Of a stretch of 64,000 nucleotides of DNA, positions 10,601-19,848 are shown piece after piece. Under the pieces are notes generated by a model. That model worked only from the letters and a program-made list of their open reading frames with translations, was not told the DNA's origin and searched no databases. Source of the stretch: Aspidiotus rigidus (Eukaryota > Arthropoda > Insecta > Hemiptera > Diaspididae); assembly GCA_035079385.1 (NCBI GenBank), contig JAVHKY010000052.1:6262001-6326000 (forward strand), read 5' to 3'. The position numbers were made by a program, and so were the translations under genes. The number at the start of each line of letters is the position of its first letter. Positions within the stretch are counted from its first letter, which is position 1.

Positions 10601-13600
10601 CTTAACACTTTCATCTATAGTACTTGTCCAACTCATAATTTAGACACAGTTTCTCATACTATACTTGCTCTATCCTACGATGAGCGCAGTTTTTCACGAG
10701 AGAGCACAGTCTGTACACTGGCTGGCAGGATGGCTCAGTCCACGGCCTACTTTATATAAGGCCGGAATGCAGAAAATGACAACAGCGCGCAGTGGATTCT
10801 TATCAGTGATGTTTCGGGGCGGTTCATGTTCATCGGTGCGGTGTAACCACGGTGTACGTGTACCGCACTTCGTCTCCTATCTGATTTTTAATTTTCAAAC
10901 GATAATAACTGCACTTGTACAGCACCAATTTTACTAAAATTGGGCTTAAAAAACAGAAAATCGTTTGCTCTTCAAGTTATATTCTCTTCGTTTTTTCCGA
11001 AAACCGCGTTTTATCAGCGTGCGAATCAAAATACTTGAATTTTTTCGTTTTTTCCCATAAGCGTCCATGTAAACCTGTATCCACTGATTTTAGAGTGCGA
11101 CGTTGTGACTTCGCTACATTCCGGCCTTATAAAGTAGGCCGTGCTCAGTCTCTACTACTTGCCAAGTTGCATAGCGCAGTGTCACTACTTGCTACCAACT
11201 TCTTGTTTGTCGTATCTTTCAACGACCCCATTTATCGTATCTTTCAACGACCTCACTTGTCGTATCTTTCAACGACTTCACTTGTCGTATCTTTCAACGA
11301 CTTCACATTTACTCATGACACACTCTCTCAATTATTACAATGTAACATAAAATAATACAATCTTCGTTAGACACAAAAATAAAGAGCAACAGTAGAGGAT
11401 CCAACACTGATGCTCTCGAAGAACCAAAATAGTTGAGCTACCGTTTAGTCGTTGCGGATACGTTGTACAAAATTTTTTCAATCGCGTTTTTTTTTTTTTT
11501 TTTTTTTTTTTTCGATGGGATATTTTTCCGATGAACTAATTTTCCGTCACGACTTTCTTCGAATGCTGTAAACGAATTTGGTAGAGTAGCGTGATGGTGC
11601 GCCAAACGCTGGTAATTCGTCAAATTATACCATTGCCGTACGGTAGTTTTCCACTATCGGAGGTTTTAATCAGAGGGGAACACCTCTATCACCTTGTTCA
11701 TCTCGGTAGCGATTTCTTGTGTTCTGGCAAAAGGCTTAGTGTACAGTTGAACGCCATGTTGATGGGTACCTGCGCATTCTGTTGGAATGCCGGACCGGTA
11801 TCTTCAGGAGCTTTGCTTTAGTAACTTAGCACTCGTCAACACTACTGGCAAGGTGTCTTCACGTATAATCCGACGATTGATTACGTTGAATTGGTTTACA
11901 AGTCCAGTAAGCATTATTCCAAGTTGCAGTAGGTACGCAAGTTTACATGCAGGTGGTGGAGGACGTTGTCAGCTTCTTCTGGGTCTCTTGTTCAACGTTG
12001 TTGTTAGACTTTCTCGTTTCAGCCATAGATTTGCGCAATGTATCAACTATTATAACTCAGTGTCAGCAATCCAAGTTGAGCACTTCATCTTTCGTTCTTG
12101 GTAATAACCAATGCGATTTCTTCCCACTATACCAGTGACGTGGTAGGGTGACTTGGATAACTTCTTGTAACAAATTAATCTACAAGTCTGGCTTCCGCAG
12201 ACCCTCTCTCTAACGGCTGTTCAGTTTGCTCGGTGCTCCTTCAGTATGCGGTCTACCGCTAAAAGAAGAGATATTTAGGTTTTAGTATGCGGTCTACCCA
12301 ATTTTATGCAAAATGGAAATAAGTGGAGAAACCGTACACATATTCATGTTGTAATGTATTGTCAAAATGAACACATAATAGTACGACTGTCGAAATTATT
12401 CAAAAAATGAGCACATAATAGCACAATTATCGAAATTATTCAAAAATTTTTTATGAGTAAACATTACGCACCTGACGTAAAAAAGCTAAAAAAATTTCAT
12501 TTTCAGTTTTGTACATTGCTTGCTAACAAACATGATCGAGGTGACTTTGCAGATTTTCTTGAAGCACCCCACGCATTTTTAAAAATATCTCCACTTTTGC
12601 ATCCAGCCACGACCTCTCTATGCTATGAGTGTGCGCGCCGGAGTCGGGGTCGACAAAATCTTTTTGTTGATTCACTGTTTGATGCTGATACCCAAGAGAC
12701 GAAAGGCAACGGTACAAAGCCCACTCATCCGAGTGAATGACGGACCCTGGAGCACATTCTCGTTGGATGATGGGAAGAAGTGTGGCGCTGCAGCGTCTCG
12801 CAACCCAAAAATATCGCCAGTCGTTGCCTTTTCTCAAACCAAACACCCTGAGTCCGTCAGTGCGTCGGCCATGATTCCTTAGATTGCTGACCTCCACATT
12901 GCTGTCCTCTGGGCCCACACATACTGTACCAATCGTTCACCGTCGCTGAACTTTTACCCGTCAAAGTTACAGTGGTCCCTGCAAGTATTTCCACTACAAA
13001 CAAGAAGACAAGGTCCAGGATTTCGCAGAGTTTCAACTTACAATTCACTCGTCCATTAAGGTCTGTACAAAGGAAGAACTTGTTTCCCTGTCGAACAAAT
13101 CGTGTCGTTTAACATCCCTTCTTCCTACATCTTATTACGGGACGGAAATCACCACCACGGTCTCTTTTGCGACTCGCGTCACTTTGCCCTGCCAGTTGAT
13201 TGTACGTAGGCTATATGCGCGTGTTGAAGGTAGACCGCACTCTCTTTAGTTATAGACCACTCATAGTTTTCTTTTAGCGGTAGACCGCATACTAAAGGAG
13301 CACCGTTTGCTCAGCAACGTTTTCTAACCGCGCTCAACAAGACAATGTCAGTCCTTAAAGTGCACCACTCTCTGCACATCTCAGCGCAATTTTGGTAATC
13401 CAGGTACACCAGTAAGGTTATTGAGTAGTTCCGCTTTGAGACGATTTCCGGCGGACAGTTGGAAACAAAGATGCCTGGTTATTTTGTACGACGGCGAGTA
13501 GATCTTGACGAGCGGCCAACGGTCAATTCTGCAAACCCATTCTTCTTCTTTGATTCAAGTAACGCATCAGCTCATAAACACGCGGTGGTACGTCATCGAC

Positions 13601-16600
13601 AATAAAGAATCATTTCGTAGAAACGGACGCAAAGCGTGGCTTGGCAAAAATTTTACTGTTTCCATTAATAAAGCGGCAAACGAATCGTTGAATTATCTTG
13701 AGCCGTCGCGAATTTGTAGCCATTTCTGTTACTGGCGTTTGAATTGACTTGTCATCGAGAAAATTTTGACCGATGTCCGAGGGATCATCAAGTGCGCATC
13801 CCACTTCTGATGTAAATCAGAAGATTAGAGAGAGGCTTCAAGAGATGTTTACTGTTCTGTATCATACAACATAATAACAATGGTACCATCTGTACTGAGG
13901 TACAGTTAAGATAATATAGATTGCTAAGCATATCAATATTCCAGTTACATATATATGATAGGAGGGGGACTTGGAAAAATTTCGACTCTCGAACTATATA
14001 TGATAGGAGGGGACTTGGAGAAATTTCGACTCTCGAGCCATATATAATAGGAGAGGGACTTGGAAAAATTTTGACTCTCGAGCTATCATATATAGCTGGA
14101 GATTCGAGAAAAATGTAGACTATCAAACTATATTATACTAGGCTTATAGTAGGTCTAGGCCTTCTTTATACTAGAAGTGGGGATCCCTATTGGGTCCCCT
14201 TTGGGCTCATTAATATCGGAGGTTTTCATGTCCAGATTTGAAGTCGAATTGTTTTCTTCTGGCCAGGTGCTTCTAAATTACGTCTTTTACTGGCATAGGT
14301 ATGTAGACGACATAGTCGCTTTCTAATACATTGTTCTTCTCCTCCGTTCGTCAGTTGCTTTCATTTCAGGCTTGAAGATGGTTTATTAACCGAAAGCGCT
14401 CGTCGTTTTGTATTTTCTGCGGTTTGCAAGGTTTACTCTCCCTTCGGAGTATTCGTCTTTTTCGCGAAGCCGTCGTTTTCCTAAGTCCCCCTCCTATCAT
14501 ATATGGCTCGAGAGTCGAAATTTTAACAGGGAACCTGTTTTATGGAGGGCTTTTTGAGAAATTTGCCTGGCGCTGTGCGCCGTTCAGCAAAAAACTTGGA
14601 AAAATTTCGACTCTCGAGCTATATAATTATGATAGGAGGGGGACTTAGAAAAATTTCGACTCTCGTGCTATCATATTATATAGCTGGAGATCCGAGAAAA
14701 ATTTAGTCTCTCAAACTATATTATACTAGGCTTACGGTTGGTCTAGGCCTTCTTTATTCTAGCTTTATCTAGGACTAGACTTCCTTGAATTTTCAATACC
14801 AAATCCCATTCGACTCATAAAACAGGTTCCCTGCGTTCCTCGTTTAACTTCGTTAAGGAAGCCGTCGTTTTTTCTAAGTATCCCTCCTATCATATATAGC
14901 TCGAGAGTCGAAATTTTTCCAAGTCCCCCGTCTATCATATATGGCTCAAGAGTCGAAATTTTTCCAAGTTTTTTGCTGGACGGCGCACGGCGCACGGCAA
15001 ATTTCTCAAAAAGCCTCCCATAAAACAGGTTTCCTGTTAAAATAAGGGAAAAAGGAAAAAAGGGGGAAAAAAGGGAAAAATTAAAAGGGCAAGGAACTTG
15101 AAGATTAAGAAGTGAACAATATTTGTAACTTTTTAATGGGTAGAGGATACGATATTGTGCGTCTTTTTTCCCATATTTTACTGCTGATCTGATTATTACC
15201 TACAAAAATTTTCTGGCAGAGCCAAATAAATAAAGATCATTTTTCATACGCCTAACGTAATTCTTGTTCATCAACTTTCACAGTATGTTAATCTGGCTAG
15301 CTTTAAAATGAGAGGTCTATGGTAGGAAAAGTAAAATACAAAACGCGCTGTACTTCAGTTTGTCCAGTAATTTCCAGAAAATTTTTTCCAGTTACTTCCA
15401 GGAAACTGTTTCCACTCTCTCTGCTTCATGCAGTATATTATACTAGGCTTACATTAGCACTGGGATTAAGCCTAGTATAATAGAGCTAGTATAAAGTACT
15501 AATACTAAGCCTATAGTGTAAGAGGAACCTAAACCTAGTATGAAGCTAGTATAAAGGAGGCTTGGACCTAGTGTAAGTCCAGTATACAATGTCAAATAGT
15601 ATAGCTTAGCTAGTATATTATTGTATACTAGGGCTAGTATAATGAAGCCTAGTATACTAAGCTAGTATACTGTATTGACGGTCTGGGTTTCACAGCCCTT
15701 CTTAGCCTACTTTACGCGAGTATACTGTACATGTAGCTTTCTCCTAAGCCTGTAGTATAAAAGAAGCCTAGACCTATGAAGCTAGTATAAAGGAGGTTTG
15801 TACCTCGTATAAGCCCAGTATAAAATGTCAAATAGTATAGCTTAGCTGTGTACTAGGCTAGTATACTGTATATTAGGTCTGGATCTAGTATAAGTTTAGT
15901 CTAGAGCTACTATAAAGCTAGTATACGCCTAGTATACCAGTAGTTCATTGCATAGGTTAAATAGAGATCTAGCACGCACGCACGCACGCACGCAATTTTT
16001 GAAATTAGTGTGTGGTCAGAGCAAAGACATGAAACATGTCAAAAATATAATAACATTTTACTTTTTTTTTGGTAGACCGCGAAAACGTTCAACTTATTCT
16101 ATATGGCCCCATGTCCAAAAAGGTTCAGCACCGCTGGTGTAAGTTATGAAAAAAATCATGAGGATCAGTTTCATAGAAAATTCTATGAAAAATATTTTTT
16201 AAAGAACTGATTTTTGGGGGGCTTAAAATGAATGAAGGAAGAGGGGTGGAGAGGGAGGGTTTTTCCTAGTACTAAGGAAATATTATCCTACAACTTGCAC
16301 CAAAAAAATCTTTGACAGCAATTTTTCCCTTTTCACTCCACGATTACCTCCTAAAATCCCTGTATTATTCTGGAAGAACAAACTCACTAGTGCAAATCAT
16401 AAGATCCCAGTAAAAATTGGCCTGTGATTTCTTCCAAAGATATTTCGTTACTCACGAAGAAACGCCATCATCATACATAATAAGATACACGTATTTTATG
16501 TAATTGCGTAACGCGTACGTAGAAGTTCTGTGTAATTTGTGAACAGCGCATCTCCTTTGCTCGTTCACTTAATGGGGAAAGTGCTTGCGTACTTCATAAA

Positions 16601-18771
16601 TTAGGCAAGATTTCTGCGCATTTCACGTGTTACGCAATTACACAAATTACGTGTAACATAAACAAGAAACATTTGCCCATCTCATTCAACATAGCAATAC
16701 AAGTATGGGCTGCGCACTGCTACATACCATATTGGTAAGCTGTCCATTAATGCGTCCTACCCAATTTACTCATTGCTGTGAAATACAGCCAAAATTTCAT
16801 GTACTTCTTTTTTTTTTCTGACAGACTTCCTTTACTGGTTGCGTAGGGCATTCCCTTGGCCGCCAGAAATCGGGGCGGCTCCCGGTACCTTTCTGGAGGT
16901 CTTAAGATTAAGAGAGTAGAGGAGCCTCTCGCTATAGATATGTGAAAATCCAAGACAAGTCATGACATCATCAGTGTCCTGGCGAGATTTGTTTCTAACT
17001 GTGCAGTGTTACTCCTACTACTCTCACATGAGCTAAGTATTTCGGCGTAAACGCCAGGTCAGCTTACTGCAATCCAAAAATATAGTGTTGCTCTCAGTCA
17101 CCAGTAGTTTACTTCCTCACAGAAACGACTAATATCGCTCCATACTCCACTCAGAAAATCCACGCTTGACTTCTGAAGAGAGTATACATTATTTTCAATT
17201 AGTAGTCGTCTGACTGTTCTCAAATGAATCCGATAGACTGAGTTTTGACGCAGGTCGTAATCTTCTTTAGGTGAAACAGAGAGGTACTTTTTTCGACACA
17301 GAAAACTTCTGAGCTTTTTAGTAGTTTTCCGCTACCAATACAGGTCTGTTACTTCTCCCTACTGATTCTTGAGTATACACCAGACTGATGCAGAAAAGAG
17401 ATCAAGTGAATTCTGTTGCAGACCATAGTCTGTTACCTTAGGAACCTAAAACTAGTTTGAGTAGCGTTTTGCACCCGTAAATCTTCGGATAGTGACGCAT
17501 CAGATTGATACAGAAAATTCACTAGTTCATTCTGTCGCACCAACAAATTGACGAGGCTTAATGCGCCAGAATAAAATTTATTGGATTTTGTGTGATTAAA
17601 ATTAATACTCTACTATTGACCAGTCACAAATTTCTTCAGCATGGTACTTTTCTCTGTCACTTTCAAAATCAAAGTTTTGAGGAATTTCACTGGGGACAAG
17701 GCTACATATAAATATCTACGGATGAACATTGCATTAGTGAATGCAAGTTTGTAAGGGATTTTGAAACTCGTTGACCGTCGTGAAAAAGGCAAGCCAAGTC
17801 AGATACTTCTTCTTTTGAATACGAGTAATAAACTTGTTGAAGAGACCCAGATTCTGAATTTTGTTGGAAGAAACCTCCATAAAAATGTACAGGGTTTTGT
17901 TGTTCACTCAGACCGCAGATACAACCTTATGATTTCACAGAAATTGGTCTCTTGCTTTAGATTGATTCTTTGGCAGGGGGAATAGAATATGAAATAATAG
18001 CATATAGCTATTCTCTTGCCATAAGACCAGTGCAGTGTGAAGCCGTGTGTAAAGCAAATACCGTTCCAATAATAATCAGGTAAGGGGGTATGCAATATGA
18101 TGTAGGGAAAGACTCCTATTACCTATCCATTCAACGTGCGTGAAAAAAAAAAGGACTTCCGTTTCAAATGGGTATTCTTTTTACAAATCAACATTATTTT
18201 TAGGTTGTTTTCTCTGTTCTATTAACATTGTAATCAGCATTACAAACCAACATTGTTTCTACTTCACCGTTTCTGTCTCACTCACCTTGTTACAAGAGTA
18301 AACTTACTTTTATTACAAGTAATATAATTATGTGTATAATTATTGTTATTATTATTCTTCATTTTTGGGAAAAATATCTGCCTCAGTTGGAATATCCTGA
18401 GAATTTAATGATACAAGTATGACCACCATAAATTCTCAATAATAACTTGAGTATATATGAAACCTTTCAAATAAAATGAGCGATTTGTTCCCTGGATCAA
18501 AAAATTTTCGGAGAGAAGTACATAACCTTGAAGAACATAATTCTGCTCTCATTTCAATTATTTGCATACTAACCTGAGCCAGTACCATCCACATCCACCC
18601 GCCAACCATATCCAGTATTTGCAATACTCAAGCAATTTTCAGAAACATATTTCCAACTCAGCGGTGCCGTTTTCAACAAATCATCTGATATAGCTAAAGT
18701 TGTATCTATATTTATAGGTGATTGACGAGAACCGGCTGCATCAGGAAATAACAGAGACCATGTAGCCGGAC
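7522..18771 (-). CDS. Alpha-carbonic anhydrase, partial spliced gene
   Basis: This gene would encode a zinc enzyme that interconverts carbon dioxide and bicarbonate. Three exons on the minus strand join in phase: 18771-18574, 7803-7685 and 7617-7522. All junctions have GT and AG borders. In order the protein shows PATWSLLFPDAAGSRQSPIN, the block NTGYGWRVDVDGTGSELTGG, FHCHWG with two zinc histidines, GSEHTVD with the conserved glutamate and threonine-side region, then LHLVHWN with the third zinc histidine and DGLAVLAVLLE. All zinc ligands are present. The position of the proton-shuttle histidine of human CA II (His64) is a tyrosine here, as in several other animal enzymes. The first exon (start codon, signal peptide if any) and the C-terminal third were not found, so secretion or membrane anchoring cannot be judged. 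The first placed intron is about 10.8 kb and full of transposons; the second is 67 bp. Confidence 0.9.
7685..7803 (-). CDS. Carbonic anhydrase exon (zinc-site histidines 1 and 2)
   Basis: A 119-nt exon. The acceptor is ATTGCAG before 7803 and the donor is GAG|GTACGT after 7685. It encodes LTGGPLGSKYKLEQFHCHWG and the GSEHTVDSKSYAGE block. Confidence 0.92.
7804..8164. other. Carbonic anhydrase intron, no other feature seen
   Basis: Intron sequence between the middle exon and the non-LTR fragment at 8165. Nothing else recognised. Confidence 0.5.
8165..8739 (+). pseudogene. Non-LTR retrotransposon ORF fragment (N-terminal domain)
   Basis: Two adjoining frames (8165-8385 and about 8380-8739) form one broken protein. 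The first reads MKWTTEINEIAIKLYFKCTM with LETDLIAYWEEMYKKF; the second reads IVTRKLLADSTIQRIWQEVE. This order (W-T-x-E-M/I, then TxLET, then an R-x-x-I-V-T-x-K-L-L block) resembles the leader domain upstream of the reverse transcriptase in some animal non-LTR elements; I recognise the pattern rather than a named family. A frame change lies near 8380. The rest is acidic and glutamine-rich and runs into family C repeat DNA. No reverse transcriptase follows. Confidence 0.55.
8760..9775. repeat. Family C repeat cluster, copy 1 (in the carbonic anhydrase intron)
   Basis: A mosaic of units that recur at 13950-15060, 34925-35020 and 37990-38545. Shared pieces are CAGGGAACCTGTTTTATG, a block GGATTTGGTATTGAAAATTC, GACGGCTTCCTTAACAAAGT, and CTCGAGCYATATATGATAGG with GGAAAAATTTCGA. 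Pieces occur in both orientations, for example at 8791 and inverted near 9735. No coding potential can be attached to it. I do not recognise the family. Confidence 0.75.
9285..9510 (+). repeat. 45-bp tandem repeat, five copies, open on both strands
   Basis: The unit contains CTTAGAAAAATTTCGACTC then TCGAGCTATATATGATAGG. It is exactly 15 codons long, so the plus strand stays open from 9221 to 9568 and repeats a 15-residue peptide (LRKISTLELYMIGEG and variants). The minus strand is also open across the same span. The open frames are a by-product of the period being a multiple of three, and I do not call a gene. Confidence 0.9.
9776..9914. repeat. 139-bp repeat, copy 1
   Basis: Nearly identical to 13811-13949; one difference was noticed (AATAGTACC here, AATGGTACC there). 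It begins TGTAAATCAG and ends CCAGTTACA. Each copy touches a family C unit on one side only. Confidence 0.9.
9915..10737. other. Intron sequence, weak repeats only
   Basis: No gene seen. A short motif TTACACGGCC followed by a T-rich TGAC segment occurs at 9911-9940 and 10072-10100. From about 10525 to 10710 an irregular unit with CAGTTTYTCAC recurs three times. Confidence 0.4.
10735..11150. repeat. Inverted repeat with TATA-like arms
   Basis: The left arm (about 10735-10773) contains CGGCCTACTTTATATAAGGC. The right arm (about 11112-11150) is its inverse, with CCGGCCTTATAAAGTAGGCC. Arms are about 40 bp and separated by about 340 bp. No target duplication was found. It may be a small transposon or an internal part of one. 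Confidence 0.65.
11205..11308 (+). repeat. 25-bp tandem repeat, four copies
   Basis: The unit is GTCGTATCTTTCAACGAC plus 7 bases (CTTCACTT and variants). Each core is a hairpin with GTCGT and ACGAC arms. The first copy is variant at its left edge. Confidence 0.85.
11309..12223. other. No gene recognised; poly-T run
   Basis: A run of about 27 T lies at 11486-11512. Short frames on both strands do not resemble any family I know. This sequence and 13313-13810 form the host site of the Merlin element. Confidence 0.4.
12224..13312 (-). mobile_element. Merlin DNA transposon, complete ends
   Basis: The element spans 12232-13304 (1073 bp). Its terminal inverted repeats are 34 bp with one mismatch and begin GGTGCTCCTTYAGTATGCGG. 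It is flanked by an 8-bp direct repeat GTTTGCTC at 12224-12231 and 13305-13312; 8-9 bp duplications are typical of Merlin. Parts of the end sequence (GGTAGACCGCA) recur just inside both ends. It encodes a broken ISXO2/IS1016-type transposase on the minus strand. It lies within the large carbonic anhydrase intron in the same orientation as that gene. Confidence 0.92.
12523..13190 (-). pseudogene. Merlin transposase, ISXO2-like, frameshifted
   Basis: Order on the minus strand: a basic zinc-ribbon-like end (RCRKKGC) interrupted by a stop near 13105; a helix-turn-helix region LKLCEILDLVFLFVVEILAG with TVNDWYSMC (13048-12900); then the catalytic region (12918-12523) with DWRYFWVARRCSATLLPIIQ, ECAPGSVIHSDEWALY, HQTVNQQKDFVDP and GAHTHSIERSW. 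The HSDEW and late glutamate/asparagine region match the DDE/DDN family DDE_Tnp_IS1595. At least one stop and one frame change separate the blocks, so the copy cannot make active protein. Confidence 0.88.
13313..13810. other. Intron sequence right of Merlin
   Basis: No recognisable gene. Minus-strand frames of 60-80 residues show no known motif. The host sequence is continuous with 11309-12223 if the Merlin element is removed. Confidence 0.4.
13811..13949. repeat. 139-bp repeat, copy 2
   Basis: A near-identical partner of 9776-9914, in direct orientation about 4 kb away within the same intron. Confidence 0.9.
13950..14170. repeat. Family C repeat, 45-bp type units
   Basis: Three units of the GATAGGAG / GGAAAAATTTCGACTCTCGAG type, then an inverted TAGGTCTAGGCC fragment. 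Same family as 8760-9775. Confidence 0.75.
14174..14475 (+). pseudogene. Penelope-like element, RT fragment plus 3' end
   Basis: The plus frame 14178-14333 reads GIPIGSPLGSLISEVFMSRF and FYWHRYVDDIVAF. These are the two diagnostic RT blocks of Penelope-like elements (G-x-P-x-G-S-P-L-S and R-Y-V-D-D). It then jumps straight to the element's 3' untranslated sequence (GTTCGTCAGTTGCTTTCATT, about 14345-14450), which is also found at 53930-54045 and inverted at 53100-53290. The rest of the RT and the whole GIY-YIG domain are deleted between these points. Confidence 0.8.
14476..15060. repeat. Family C repeat cluster, copy 2
   Basis: Forward units (14480-14660) are followed by the same units inverted (14800-15045), including AAAACAGGTTCCCTG at about 14818 and 15024. 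It forms a potential long hairpin. A GGGAAAAA-rich run follows to 15085. Confidence 0.75.
15061..15419. other. Intron, nothing recognised
   Basis: A G/A-rich start, then AT-rich sequence without coding signal. TTTCCAG occurs three times at about 15370-15410. Confidence 0.4.
15420..16062 (+). repeat. Family K repeat (CTAGTATA-rich), copy 1
   Basis: More than 20 copies of CTAGTATA or TAGTATAC at irregular spacing. It ends with an (ACGC)n run near 15972-15991 and GGTCAGAGCAAAGACATGAA. An inverted copy lies at 35995-36925, so this is a defined repeat, not simple low-complexity DNA. Family C clusters share the CTAGTATAAAG motif. Confidence 0.8.
16063..18573. other. Rest of the carbonic anhydrase intron
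   Basis: No gene recognised. 16495-16650 holds a diffuse inverted-repeat region related to the GCGTAAT arrays: TGTAATTGCGTAACGCG near 16500 against CGTGTTACGCAATTACAC near 16626. Short frames at 16747-16953 and 17761-17985 show no family motif. Confidence 0.45.
18574..18771 (-). CDS. Carbonic anhydrase exon (N-terminal part)
   Basis: A 198-nt exon. The acceptor is ACATGTAG before 18771 and the donor is CAG|GTTAGT after 18574. It starts and ends with split codons: the final G joins AA of the next exon to give the glutamate of SELTGG. It encodes the conserved SRQSPINI segment. Confidence 0.9.
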
Positions 18772-18959
18772 CTACATGTAAAGACAAAACAACAAAGACA
18801 TTAATTTTTATCAAATTAGAATACATGTCAAATAGTTTCCTTCAATATCGGGTTGTAAGAACATTTGGGCGTATGTAATCTGCACACACTTGTGAAAATG
18901 GTATGAAATGAGTTCATTTCTAGTTCCAAATCATCAGGTATCAAATGAATGTTATTGGG

Positions 18960-19225
18960 AGCTACCTAGCGCTCCCTTGAGTACATATGTTACGCGTAAA
19001 TCGTGTAATCGCGTAATACGTGAAATACACAGACATTTTGCGTGAAATACACAGACATTTTGCGTAATACATGAAATACACAACCACTTTGCTCAATATG
19101 TGTAATACGCAGTTGACCTGTGTGATAGGTGTAATTTTTTGCGTATTTCACGAAATTTTCTGCGTAATACGTGAATTACGCATCCATTGTTTATGTGAAA
19201 TTGTGTGTGTATAACAAGTGTGTTT
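18960..19225. repeat. Array D1: GCGTAATACGTGAAATAC palindromic motifs
   Basis: About eight near-palindromic cores of the type TGCGTAATACGTGAAATAC, spaced by about 30 bp, in both orientations. Spacers include CAACCACTTTGC and AATTTTTTGC. Related arrays lie at 28180-28315 and, with another core, at 48175-48400. Confidence 0.8.
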
Positions 19226-19848
19226 CACGTGTGAAACAGTAGTGTATGGAGGAAATTTTTAATTAATCTAATATTATAATAAAACTAGCGGTTGGCGACG
19301 CGCCTCCGGCGCGCCTGACCGCTAGCTGTGTGTTGAGTAGATATCTGTGTTTTATAGGTATCTGTATCTTGTAGGTATGAGTGTTTTGTAGGTATCTTGG
19401 AATTCAGATGAATTTTTAAAAAAGAAACAGTGGAAAGAGTTTTGCAAAATTCACAACTATTCAGTTCAAAAAAAAGAAAATAGACACCAAAAACTGCGAC
19501 TGTATTTATAAAATATCAAAGTTCCGAGTCGCACAAAAATAAAATCACCAAATTAAATTTTTTACACATTAATTCACTTGAGAGCTGACTTAACGCGTGA
19601 AGCCTGTATCGCAGCAGAATACAGACAAATCCATTGACATTTTGCCAGTCCGTAAGAAAACACACGGACAACAGGTAAAAAAAAGGGTCATTTCCGCTAG
19701 CCCATACGCAGTGCGCACCCAGTGCGCACCGTGTCTAGACATTGGTTCTTGTATGAGATACCGGATGTAAAATCCTTGATGTAGGTGTTTTTAAACCTGT
19801 GAATAAAATAACTACTTAGTATGGAAGTACAGCGAATACTGTAGTCAC

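Noticed and set aside
10735..10790. Promoter of a host gene at TTTATATAAGG
   Set aside because: The same TATA-like sequence is in both arms of an inverted repeat and no gene follows; treated as part of the repeat.
11438..13804. Envelope-like or other retroviral gene on the minus strand around the Merlin element
   Set aside because: Several short frames line up on the minus strand, but no signal peptide, fusion motif or conserved residues could be seen.
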